Source of the DNA: an uncultured Bacillota bacterium
GTDB taxonomy: Bacteria; Bacillota; Clostridia; Christensenellales; UBA1242
Direction of reading: 5' to 3'
Assembly: GCA_947090235.1 (NCBI GenBank)
Contig: CAMUNJ010000043.1
Span: forward strand, 1-7,205
Length of the DNA stretch: 7,205 bases
Position numbers and translations under genes: made by a program. The notes below the pieces were generated by a model, which was not told the origin of the DNA, made no database searches, and worked only from the letters and a program-made list of their open reading frames with translations. Positions 1 to 6,397 of this stretch are shown here, piece after piece (position 1 is the first letter of the stretch; the number at the start of each line of letters is the position of its first letter).

Positions 1-9
1 AGAAAATTT

Positions 10-1155
10 ATGATTAATCTATATGATGATATAATAAATGAATTAAATACAATAAACAAAATTATAATAAGCCAACCATTAGATAAAAAAGATATAAATA
101 AAATTGAGTTGCACCCTATTTTATTGAAAGATCAAATTTATATTCAATCTCAACATATACAGAATAACAAAGCCCTTCATAAAAATTATAACTTACAAGA
201 ACTGAATGATTATATAAATCAAATAATAAAAAAATATAAACAAGTTTTAATAAAAAAGCAAGGTCAAGATATTTCATACTTTATCAATCCTAATGGTGGA
301 ATAAAAAGAAAAATGTCTAAAAATAATATTGAAAAGGTTGAAATACAAGGCCATAATAAAGAAAAAAATTATATTTTACAAGAAGGCGAAAAAATACCTG
401 CGCTAATAGACCTTGGAGTTTTTAGTAAAGATTATAAAATTATAAATTCAAAACATGATAAATTTAAACAGATAAATAAATTTATTGAAATAATAAACGA
501 CGCTTTTAAAAATTATGATAAAAAAGAAATAACTATTTTAGACTTTGGATGTGGAAAAAGTTATCTTACATTTATTTTGTATTATTATTTTACATTTAAA
601 CTAAAAATAAATGCAAAAATTATTGGCTATGATTTAAAGCAAGATGTTGTAGATAACTGCAATCAAATTGCTAAAAAATATGAATATGATAATCTTATAT
701 TTAAAGTTAGCGACATAACAAAAGAAAAAGAGAACTTTGAAAATGTTGATATGATAGTCACTCTTCATGCCTGCGATGTTGCAACAGATTATGCATTATT
801 TTATGCTATAAAATATGGAATAAAAAATATTTTTAGTGTCCCTTGCTGTCAACATCAAATCAATAAAAGCATATGCAAAGGCGGAGACTTTGACATACTA
901 CTTCAAGATGGACTGATAAAAGAACGCTTCTCTGCACTACTGACAGATGCCATAAGAATAAATTTACTACGCGAGTTTGGCTACTTAGTTGATGCCATTG
1001 AATTTGTCGACTTTGCTCATTCTCCAAAAAACCTTATGATAAGAGCAAAAAAAATTGACAAAAAGGTAAAGCCTGATTTAACAAAGGTTGAAAGTTTAAT
1101 AAAACAATATAAATTACAACAAGAACTCTATATTTTATTGCAAAAAAATATATGA
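10..1155 (+). CDS. Class I SAM-dependent methyltransferase, Methyltransf_32/METTL25-like
   Basis: Predicted cytosolic methyltransferase of 381 aa; the substrate is unknown, and RNA is the likeliest guess. The N-terminal ~110 residues are Lys/Asn/Ile-rich and not recognised. A conserved-looking GHNKEKNYIL stretch (114-123) and a KFKQIN segment (151-156) precede a Rossmann fold. Its SAM-binding motif I is LDFGCGKSYLTF (177-188), followed by GYDL (206-209) as the acidic end of strand 2. Then come HACDVATDYAL (253-263) and VPCCQHQ (277-283). The ATD plus Cys-Cys-x-His combination resembles METTL25/RRNAD1 and eukaryotic Trm13 tRNA methyltransferases; this is family-level inference. There is no signal peptide or membrane segment. 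The ATG at 10 is provisional: the frame stays open to the window edge and only nine upstream bases are visible, so a further upstream start is possible. Its stop overlaps the next gene's start (ATGA), implying one operon. The 5' part is very AT-rich even against its neighbours. Confidence 0.85.
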   Translation: MINLYDDIINELNTINKIIISQPLDKKDINKIELHPILLKDQIYIQSQHIQNNKALHKNYNLQELNDYINQIIKKYKQVLIKKQGQDISYFINPNGGIKRKMSKNNIEKVEIQGHNKEKNYILQEGEKIPALIDLGVFSKDYKIINSKHDKFKQINKFIEIINDAFKNYDKKEITILDFGCGKSYLTFILYYYFTFKLKINAKIIGYDLKQDVVDNCNQIAKKYEYDNLIFKVSDITKEKENFENVDMIVTLHACDVATDYALFYAIKYGIKNIFSVPCCQHQINKSICKGGDFDILLQDGLIKERFSALLTDAIRINLLREFGYLVDAIEFVDFAHSPKNLMIRAKKIDKKVKPDLTKVESLIKQYKLQQELYILLQKNI

Positions 1156-2939
1156 AAAGGTACATTAAACTAATGGAAAAAGTAAAGAAAGTAAGCAAAA
1201 TAAAACAATATTATCAATTAGTTGAACCACATAAATGGATTTTGGTTATTCTTTATGCAATTCAAATAGCCCATGTGGCTTTAAAGGCAGTAACCACAAT
1301 ATTTACAGCAAGGATTATCGTTGGTGTATATCAGGGTATCGAAACTGGAAATTTCTCATACGCTTATGAAAATTTATTTTTAGAATTTTTATTCATCTTT
1401 CTGCGTAATGTTTTTACTTGGCTGAACTACATAACCTATACTAGAATGTTTAGACAAAATTTTATAAATATTCAATCTAAAACAATAAATAAAATTCTTA
1501 ATGCTAGTCAATCAAATTTCACTTCAACAAGTCGAGAAAAAATTCAAAATATTTTAGTTTCTGATGTTGATACACTTGCCTGCTACCCTGATAGCATTTG
1601 TACAAAATCCTGTAAAGTTATTCAAGCAATAATTTCTCTTGTAATTGTAGCACAGGCAAATATTTGGGTTGCGCTTATATTACTTATCACCTGCGGAATA
1701 AATTTCTTCATAATCAAATTTATCTATAATAAAGTTGCCTTCTACAAGAAAAAACAAAGCGAAGCCTGTGATGTTATATATGAAGAAGCAAATCGTATAA
1801 TGAGAAATAAAGAAATTATCAATGAGTTTCATGTTGGGCGTAATTATGACAAATCCTTCAAAGAAAAATGTTTAGCTTACACAAAAGCAGACAAAAAACG
1901 ATATACATGGGTTGGCGTAAAGGAAAGTTGGTTCTATATTTATTATAATTTGGTTATTGCAATCCTAACTGCTGCTATGATTTTCCTTGTTTCAAAAGGT
2001 GGAGTTTCAATGGAATTATACCTTATTGTAGTGCCTTACTTCTTAAGTGTAACAGAACTATTCAATTCTTTCTTTGAAATAACAAACACAATTTCATTTA
2101 AAAATGTTTCTCTTTCACGCGTTAACACAATTTTAAATTTCTCTAATGAAGAACTTAGCAAATTTGGAGATATATCCGCCAAACTTGGTGGAACTAATAT
2201 AAGTTTTGTTGGCGTAAATTATTCCTGCCCAAAATCTAATAGTCCATACTCAGGCGTTTTACAAGATGTTGACATTTCATTTTCATCAAAAAGTATAAAT
2301 ATGGTTTATGGCGAAAAAAGATGTGGCAAAAGATTGATTTTTAATATGCTAAGACGAAAGATAAGTCCTGATAGTGGCGTTATAATGCTAGACAATATCA
2401 ATCTTAATGAATACAAAGCAAAAACCTTTCATTCAAATATTTTTTACTGCGTGGCTCATCCAGAATTTATAGACGGAACAATTATGGAAAACATGATGGC
2501 AATAACACGAAAGAAACGAGATATTTATGAGGTTTTTAAATATCTAGGTATTTATGATTTGATAATGTCAAAGCCTAATAAGTTTAACAATAAAATAGAC
2601 AAGACTTTTACTCGAGCAGAAAAGTTTTTATTGGGACTTGCAAGAGCACTTTTAACCGATTGCGACACTCTACTTATATACGAAATGCCTGCTCAAATAA
2701 CCAAACGCGATAAGGCTAAAATATTGACGCTAATACAAAAAATAAGCCGTAAAAAGACAGTAGTTTTCTTTACATACACCGATGCTTTTAGAGAAATGGC
2801 AAAAACAGTTTATCAAATAGAGAACGGAAAAGTTGTGGATATAGATATCAATGACACTCCAGACTTTAAACTTCTAGAGCAAGAAGAACTGAAGATATTG
2901 CAAGAGCAAACTAAAAAGAAAAATAAAAAACAGCAATAA
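1152..2939 (+). CDS. ABC exporter-like membrane protein with degenerate ATPase domain
   Basis: A fused transmembrane-nucleotide-binding-domain half-transporter of 595 aa, normal length for the exporter family (MsbA/LmrA type). About six hydrophobic helices lie near residues 29-49, 74-96, 154-168, 170-192, 260-281 and 286-305. The nucleotide-binding domain runs from about 350 to 570. The fold is traceable through GTIMEN (442-447), LARALL (496-501) and ENGKVV (557-562). Each ATP motif is altered: Walker A reads GEKRCGKR (387-394; Lys393 kept, but the fourth Gly and the final Ser/Thr are Arg), the Q-loop Gln is His436, the signature is FTRAE (486-490) instead of LSGGQ, the Walker B Asp is Tyr510 (Glu511 kept), and the switch His is Tyr542. 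ATP hydrolysis by this subunit alone is therefore unlikely. The C-terminus is a Lys/Gln-rich tail. The start at 1152 gives an ATGA overlap with the methyltransferase. The in-frame ATG at 1173 has AAAAGG 12 bases upstream and is a real alternative. Substrate unknown. Confidence 0.85.
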   Translation: MKRYIKLMEKVKKVSKIKQYYQLVEPHKWILVILYAIQIAHVALKAVTTIFTARIIVGVYQGIETGNFSYAYENLFLEFLFIFLRNVFTWLNYITYTRMFRQNFINIQSKTINKILNASQSNFTSTSREKIQNILVSDVDTLACYPDSICTKSCKVIQAIISLVIVAQANIWVALILLITCGINFFIIKFIYNKVAFYKKKQSEACDVIYEEANRIMRNKEIINEFHVGRNYDKSFKEKCLAYTKADKKRYTWVGVKESWFYIYYNLVIAILTAAMIFLVSKGGVSMELYLIVVPYFLSVTELFNSFFEITNTISFKNVSLSRVNTILNFSNEELSKFGDISAKLGGTNISFVGVNYSCPKSNSPYSGVLQDVDISFSSKSINMVYGEKRCGKRLIFNMLRRKISPDSGVIMLDNINLNEYKAKTFHSNIFYCVAHPEFIDGTIMENMMAITRKKRDIYEVFKYLGIYDLIMSKPNKFNNKIDKTFTRAEKFLLGLARALLTDCDTLLIYEMPAQITKRDKAKILTLIQKISRKKTVVFFTYTDAFREMAKTVYQIENGKVVDIDINDTPDFKLLEQEELKILQEQTKKKNKKQQ

Positions 2940-2952
2940 TTTGCTGTTTTTT
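2925..2952. terminator. Bidirectional intrinsic terminator between convergent genes
   Basis: A perfect inverted repeat: AAAAAACAGCAA, loop TAAT, then TTGCTGTTTTTT. It gives a 12-bp hairpin with a U tract on either strand. It overlaps the stop codon of the ABC-like gene (TAA at 2937-2939) and touches that of the 145-aa gene (2951-2953 on the minus strand), so it serves both convergent units in only 11 intergenic bases. Confidence 0.85.
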
Positions 2953-3388
2953 ATAAACTATCAATTTCTTGTGCAGAATATTTTTGTCCTGCAAATGTAA
3001 TACCCTGCTCATCAATCTCATTTGGAACTTTTGCTCCTTCCGCAAGACCATAAACATTAACTTTCATTGGAACATGAGTTTGAATCCTGCGACCATCAAA
3101 TTTTGCCGATCTTTGCAAGATCTTAAATGCTACTGCATCTTTTGCCAAATCATCAGGAATTTGATCTACTATATCAGTTGAAAAAATTCGTAAAATATCT
3201 CCATAGCCCTTATAAACTTGAACTTCAATACCACCAAGTTTTATAAGTTTTGGTGTTTTTATATTGCTTTTTATCGCTGTGTCTATTCTAGATAAAGAAA
3301 CATCTTCAACTTGCAAATATCTATGCCCTTTGATTGCCCTAATTTGTTTTGCTCTTTTAAGTAATTGATTCTTATCTAATTTAATCAT
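2951..3388 (-). CDS. Unrecognised 145-aa cytosolic protein
   Basis: I do not recognise this protein. It is 145 aa, has no Cys or Trp, no signal peptide and no hydrophobic segment, so it is probably soluble and cytosolic. The N-terminal third is basic (MIKLDKNQLLKRAKQIRAIK), possibly helical and perhaps nucleic-acid- or ribosome-contacting, but that is speculation. The rest alternates short beta-like stretches (IEVQVYKGYG, PMKVNVYGL) with a helix-like DDLAKDAVAFKILQRSAKF segment. The start was chosen at 3388 rather than the in-frame ATG at 3418. A GGAGG lies 5 bases upstream of 3388, whereas the 3418 ATG overlaps the -10 box and would not be transcribed. The gene stands alone between its own sigma-A promoter and a terminator. 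Being real is well supported by promoter, ribosome binding site and terminator; its function is open. Confidence 0.8.
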   Translation of the reverse strand: MIKLDKNQLLKRAKQIRAIKGHRYLQVEDVSLSRIDTAIKSNIKTPKLIKLGGIEVQVYKGYGDILRIFSTDIVDQIPDDLAKDAVAFKILQRSAKFDGRRIQTHVPMKVNVYGLAEGAKVPNEIDEQGITFAGQKYSAQEIDSL

Positions 3389-3393
3389 TTTTC

Positions 3394-3398
3394 CCTCC
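3394..3398 (-). promoter_or_regulatory. Ribosome binding site GGAGG deciding the 145-aa start
   Basis: On the minus strand TTGGAGGGAAAAATG places GGAGG five bases before the ATG at 3388. This strong Shine-Dalgarno site selects the internal ATG over the one 30 bases upstream. Confidence 0.85.
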
Positions 3399-3409
3399 AA
3401 ACTACTATT

Positions 3410-3438
3410 AGTATACAACTTTTAAGATAATTTGTCAA
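3410..3438 (-). promoter_or_regulatory. Sigma-A promoter of the 145-aa gene
   Basis: Minus strand: -35 TTGACA (3433-3438, a perfect match), a 17-bp spacer, and -10 TATACT (3410-3415, five of six). The start of transcription should fall near 3403, leaving only about 15 bases of leader, most of it the ribosome binding site. It lies directly downstream of the nrdG terminator, so the gene is transcribed independently. A strong constitutive promoter is inferred; no operator is visible. Confidence 0.85.
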
Positions 3439-3454
3439 TAGCCAAAATTTTAAC

Positions 3455-3482
3455 AAAAAACACAGCAATTGCCGTGTTTTTT
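3455..3482 (-). terminator. Intrinsic terminator of nrdDG
   Basis: On the minus strand AAAAAACACGGC, loop AATT, GCTGTGTTTTTT forms a 12-pair stem with a U tract. One pair (3464/3473) is G-U in the minus-strand RNA but would be an A-C mismatch in the plus-strand RNA, so the hairpin is better in the nrdG direction. It overlaps the nrdG stop codon. Confidence 0.8.
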
Positions 3483-3975
3483 AATCTTTGAATAAAACTA
3501 TTTTATTTTCTTTTAATGACTTTTGTACATCTATAACTCGTTGATTTGATGACCCCTTCCACTTGAGCATAGGACTATACTTATCTTCCTCAAATTGTCC
3601 ATCTACAAGTACATCAATATACTTCAAAATTTCTTTATCTTTCAAATCTCTGTCAAATAAGAAGCCAGACCACACCCAAACACTTTTGTCTGGATATCTT
3701 TTTTTAAATGCTTTTGCAAGTTGTGCAGAGGCATCTAGATTTTTAGGATGCATAGGTTCTCCACCTAAAATTGAAAGCCCTTCTATAAAGTCCTTATCTG
3801 CAAGTTCTAAAACCCTATCTATTGTTTGTTGAGTAAATTCTTTGCCTCCATTAAAATCATGAGTCTCTGGATTAAAACAATTTTTGCAATTAAAACAACA
3901 GCCTTGCATGAATATTGAAACTCTAACACCAGGACCATTTGATATGTCCATCTTGCGAATTTTGTTGTATCTCAT
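3481..3975 (-). CDS. nrdG: Anaerobic ribonucleoside-triphosphate reductase activating protein
   Basis: Radical-SAM activase that installs the glycyl radical on NrdD using a [4Fe-4S] cluster, SAM and an electron donor. At 164 aa it has normal family length. The cluster-binding CX3CX2C is C26, C30 and C33, within QGCCFNCKNCFN. The GGEP motif (71-74), which helps bind SAM, lies in LSILGGEPMHP. VWVWSGF (99-105), DVLVDGQFEEDKY (121-133) and the C-terminal GSSNQRVIDV (141-150) are typical of NrdG rather than pyruvate formate-lyase activase. The ATG is two bases after the nrdD stop, with GAGG (3983-3986) seven bases upstream inside the end of nrdD. The two genes are therefore one transcript and probably translationally coupled. 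All expected catalytic residues are present. A terminator overlaps the stop codon. Confidence 0.96.
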   Translation of the reverse strand: MRYNKIRKMDISNGPGVRVSIFMQGCCFNCKNCFNPETHDFNGGKEFTQQTIDRVLELADKDFIEGLSILGGEPMHPKNLDASAQLAKAFKKRYPDKSVWVWSGFLFDRDLKDKEILKYIDVLVDGQFEEDKYSPMLKWKGSSNQRVIDVQKSLKENKIVLFKD

Positions 3976-3977
3976 AA

Positions 3978-6137
3978 TTATTCCTCATCATCTTTGTTGT
4001 CTAAGTGAATAACACGCTCTTTGATCTCTTGAGTTCTACCCTTATTCCAGAAATTAGTTCCAATATAACCACAAGTTCTTCTTGCAACATTAAGTTTATC
4101 GTGATCTCTATTGCCACAATTTGGACAATACCACTCTAAGTTATCATCAATTTTAATTTCTCCGTCATAACCACAAGCCTGACAATAATCAGATTTAGAA
4201 TTTATTTCAGCATACATGATATTGTCGTAAATAAACTTTATTACCTCCATAACTGCACTCAAATTGCCAGTAAGATTTGGTGCTTCGATGTATGATATTG
4301 CTCCTCCAGGACTAAGTCTTTGAAATTCACTTTCAAGTTTCAATTTAGTAAATGCATCAATTTCTTCAAACACAGGAACATGATATGAATTTGTAATATA
4401 AGTTCTATCAGTGATTCCTTCAATAGTTCCAAAACGCTTTTTCAAGCATTTAGCAAACTTATAAGTCGTGGATTCAATAGGAGTTCCATAAACGCTATAA
4501 TCAATATCTTCTGCCTTTTTCCATTCATTACACTTGTCAACCATATGTTGCATAACTTGAAGACCAAATTTTTTACCTTCACCATTATCTGTATGGCTAT
4601 GTCCTGTCATAAACTTAACAGTTTCGTAAAGACCAGCATAACCAAGCGAAATAGTTGAATATCCATGATGCAAAAGTTCATGAATGCTCTCGCCCTTTTT
4701 AAGTCTTGCTAATGCCCCGTGTTGCCATAAAATAGGTGCAACATCACTTGTCACTCCGCTTAAACGCTTATGACGAATTTGCAAAGCCCTATGACACATT
4801 TCTAGACGCTCATCAAATATCTTCCAGAAATTGTCTAAATCTTTGTCTGCAGACAAAGCAACATCAATAAGATTTATAGTAACAACACCTTGATTGAATC
4901 TACCATAATATTTTGCTTTACCATTCTCGTCAACATATGGCGTTAAGAATGATCTGCAACCCATACAAGGATAACATTGCCCATCACCATTTTTGTCTAT
5001 TTTAAGTTGCTTCATAACTTTTTCAGAAATATAATCAGGCACCATACGCTTAGCACTACATTCAGCAGCTAATTGAGTTAAATAATAAAATTTGCCATCT
5101 TCTCTTATATTATCTTCTTCAAGTACATATAAAAGTTTAGGGAATGCTGGGGTTATGTAAACGCCCTTCTCGTTTTTCATTCCCTTTATTCTTTGATGTA
5201 AAACTTCTTCAATAACAAGGGCTAATTCTTCTTTGTATTCCTCTGTTTCACCCAAATACATACAAACTGAAAGGAATGGAGCCTGCCCGTTTGTTGTTGT
5301 CATTGAGTTTATTTGATATTGGAAAGTTTGAACACCATCAGTAATTTCTTTTTTCAAATCTTCTTTGGCAAACTTCTCACATTCTTCCTTAGAAAGTCCT
5401 CGTTCTTGATATCTCTTCAAATGATAATTATAACTATCTCTAACAAAAGGTGCAAGATGTGTTAAAGTTATTGTTGCTCCGCCATATTGACTTGAAGAAA
5501 CTGCAGTAATAAGTTGAGTTGCAATTGTCATAGCAGTCAAAAATCTGTGTGGCTTTTCAATCATAACGCTATTGATTGTAGTCCCGTTTTGAAGCATATC
5601 CTCCAAATTGATTAAATCGCAATTGTGCAATGCACTTTGAGCAAAATAGTCAGCATCGTGGAAATGAATTATTCCTTCATCGTGAGCAGAAACAATGTCT
5701 TCCGGCAATAGAAAACGACGAGTAATATCTGTACTTGTAATGCCTGCTATATAATCTCTTTGAGTTGTAACAATTCTAGCATTTTTATTAGAATTTTCAG
5801 TGTTCCAATATTCGCTTTCGCCATCTATCAACTCTTTAATAGCAAGGTCTGTAGTATTGCTTTTTCTAACAAGTTCTCGTGTATAACGATATATTATATA
5901 TTTTTTGGCAAGTTCAAAGTGACCAAACTCCATTAATTTTTTTTCTATAATATCTTGAATATCCTCAACTAACAATCTTTTCTTGCCAAGAGATTGTATA
6001 TGATTGAGAATTGCTTTAACTTCACTAGATGTTGCTTGTTCATTTTCATCTAATGTAGCATTAGCCTTTTCAATGGCAATTTTGATTTTCATTGGGTCAT
6101 AATCAACGAATGTCCCGTTTCTTTTGATAACTTGCAT
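3978..6137 (-). CDS. nrdD: Anaerobic (class III) ribonucleoside-triphosphate reductase
   Basis: Glycyl-radical enzyme that reduces NTPs to dNTPs without oxygen; 719 aa from the chosen start, within family range. An ATP-cone allosteric domain fills residues 1 to ~92 (begins MQVIKRNGT). The catalytic barrel follows, with HNCDLINL (Cys173) and MGCRSF (Cys394), which I equate with the two active-site cysteines of the E. coli enzyme. Keeping both fits the formate-dependent type (inference). The C-terminus has the structural zinc site C652/C655/C671/C674 and the radical loop RRTCGYIG with Gly690, ending TNFWNKGRTQEIKERVIHL. The start at 6137 is preferred over the ATG at 6170: GGAGG lies seven bases upstream, and the upstream ATG sits next to a -10 box and is probably not transcribed. 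It is followed two bases later by nrdG. Likely repressed by NrdR through two upstream boxes. Confidence 0.97.
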   Translation of the reverse strand: MQVIKRNGTFVDYDPMKIKIAIEKANATLDENEQATSSEVKAILNHIQSLGKKRLLVEDIQDIIEKKLMEFGHFELAKKYIIYRYTRELVRKSNTTDLAIKELIDGESEYWNTENSNKNARIVTTQRDYIAGITSTDITRRFLLPEDIVSAHDEGIIHFHDADYFAQSALHNCDLINLEDMLQNGTTINSVMIEKPHRFLTAMTIATQLITAVSSSQYGGATITLTHLAPFVRDSYNYHLKRYQERGLSKEECEKFAKEDLKKEITDGVQTFQYQINSMTTTNGQAPFLSVCMYLGETEEYKEELALVIEEVLHQRIKGMKNEKGVYITPAFPKLLYVLEEDNIREDGKFYYLTQLAAECSAKRMVPDYISEKVMKQLKIDKNGDGQCYPCMGCRSFLTPYVDENGKAKYYGRFNQGVVTINLIDVALSADKDLDNFWKIFDERLEMCHRALQIRHKRLSGVTSDVAPILWQHGALARLKKGESIHELLHHGYSTISLGYAGLYETVKFMTGHSHTDNGEGKKFGLQVMQHMVDKCNEWKKAEDIDYSVYGTPIESTTYKFAKCLKKRFGTIEGITDRTYITNSYHVPVFEEIDAFTKLKLESEFQRLSPGGAISYIEAPNLTGNLSAVMEVIKFIYDNIMYAEINSKSDYCQACGYDGEIKIDDNLEWYCPNCGNRDHDKLNVARRTCGYIGTNFWNKGRTQEIKERVIHLDNKDDEE

Positions 6138-6144
6138 TTTTAAA

Positions 6145-6149
6145 CCTCC
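6145..6149 (-). promoter_or_regulatory. Ribosome binding site GGAGG deciding the nrdD start
   Basis: On the minus strand GGAGG is followed by TTTAAAA and the ATG at 6137, a seven-base spacing. This supports starting NrdD at MQVIKRNG, the usual beginning of an ATP cone, and not 11 codons further upstream. Confidence 0.85.
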
Positions 6150-6171
6150 GTATTCAAGTCTTTCAACCACG

Positions 6172-6201
6172 ATTTTACAACATAATATATGTGCTTGTCA
6201 A
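6172..6201 (-). promoter_or_regulatory. Candidate proximal nrdD promoter
   Basis: Minus strand: -35 TTGACA (6196-6201, perfect), an 18-bp spacer, and -10 TAAAAT (6172-6177, five of six). Transcription would begin near 6165, giving about a 28-base leader ahead of the nrdD ATG at 6137. The nearer NrdR-like box lies 7 bp upstream of the -35. Confidence 0.65.
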
Positions 6202-6208
6202 ACAATTT

Positions 6209-6224
6209 TTACTATATATTGTAT
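6209..6224. promoter_or_regulatory. NrdR box, promoter-proximal
   Basis: TTACTATATATTGTAT matches the known NrdR-box consensus ACACwATATATwGTGT at 13 of 16 positions, with all eleven core positions (CwATATATwGT) matched. NrdR is the ATP-cone repressor of ribonucleotide reductase genes. The box is separated by 16 bp from a second one, the usual tandem geometry. It also overlaps a possible distal -10 box. Confidence 0.8.
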
Positions 6225-6246
6225 TTAATTTTGTAAGAAAAATCAA
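6218..6246 (-). promoter_or_regulatory. Candidate distal nrdD promoter overlapped by NrdR boxes
   Basis: Minus strand: -35 TTGATT (6241-6246), a 17-bp spacer, and -10 TACAAT (6218-6223). Its -35 lies in one NrdR-like box and its -10 in the other, an arrangement suited to direct occlusion of polymerase. The match is weaker than the proximal promoter, and AT-rich palindromes produce such matches easily, so this is tentative. Confidence 0.4.
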
Positions 6247-6256
6247 TATATTGTGG
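6241..6256. promoter_or_regulatory. NrdR box, promoter-distal
   Basis: AATCAATATATTGTGG matches ACACwATATATwGTGT at 13 of 16 positions, with the full eleven-base core intact. It starts 32 bp from the other box, about three helical turns, so both face the same side of the DNA as expected for cooperative NrdR binding. Confidence 0.8.
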
Positions 6257-6310
6257 TTTTGAAGATTTTTACAAAATTCAAATCCCTTATAAAATCTACC
6301 CTCTTGTTAT

Positions 6311-6346
6311 AAAAAAATAACCTAACTATCGTAAGATAGGAAGGTT
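6311..6346 (-). terminator. Second intrinsic terminator downstream of rplQ
   Basis: Minus-strand RNA pairs AACCU (6342-6346) with AGGUU (6319-6323) and CUAUC (6335-6339) with GAUAG (6326-6330). A 2x2 internal loop separates the stems, a UUAC tetraloop closes them, and AUUUUUUU follows. It lies between the first rplQ terminator and the nrdD control region, so it backs up insulation of nrdDG from the ribosomal operon. A role as an attenuator of a longer upstream transcript is possible but less likely. Confidence 0.7.
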
Positions 6347-6368
6347 AAAATTTCTAGTTTTTTAAAAT

Positions 6369-6396
6369 AAAAAATACGCTTTTAAGCGTATTTTTT
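6369..6396. terminator. Intrinsic terminator of the rpoA-rplQ operon
   Basis: A perfect inverted repeat, AAAAAATACGCTT / AAGCGTATTTTTT around a TT centre, 13 bp with A and T tracts on both sides. It lies two bases past the rplQ stop codon and could work in both directions, although no plus-strand gene ends here. Confidence 0.88.
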
Positions 6397-6397
6397 A

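Noticed and set aside
10..2939. DNA-modification or defence system (methyltransferase plus ABC-like ATPase)
   Set aside because: The methyltransferase lacks DNA-methylase motifs such as DPPY/NPPY, there is no restriction subunit or toxin-like partner, and the ABC-like protein is a membrane exporter type.
3389..3418. Ten-residue N-terminal extension of the 145-aa protein (ATG at 3418)
   Set aside because: The ATG overlaps the -10 box and so precedes the expected transcript start; the ATG at 3388 has GGAGG at the right distance.
2969..3832. Open frames on the + strand at 2969-3181 and 3563-3832
   Set aside because: They lie antisense inside the 145-aa gene and nrdG, have no ribosome binding site, and their translations show no family features; they are shadows of the real genes.
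6138..6170. Eleven-residue extension of NrdD (ATG at 6170)
   Set aside because: It lies at about the -5 position of the proximal promoter, contains the GGAGG of the internal start, and ATP cones normally begin near MxVIKRNG.
6171..6397. Riboswitch or small RNA gene between rplQ and nrdD
   Set aside because: The only hairpins are two U-tract terminators belonging to rplQ; the remaining sequence is AT-rich and explained by promoters and NrdR boxes, with no conserved riboswitch core seen.
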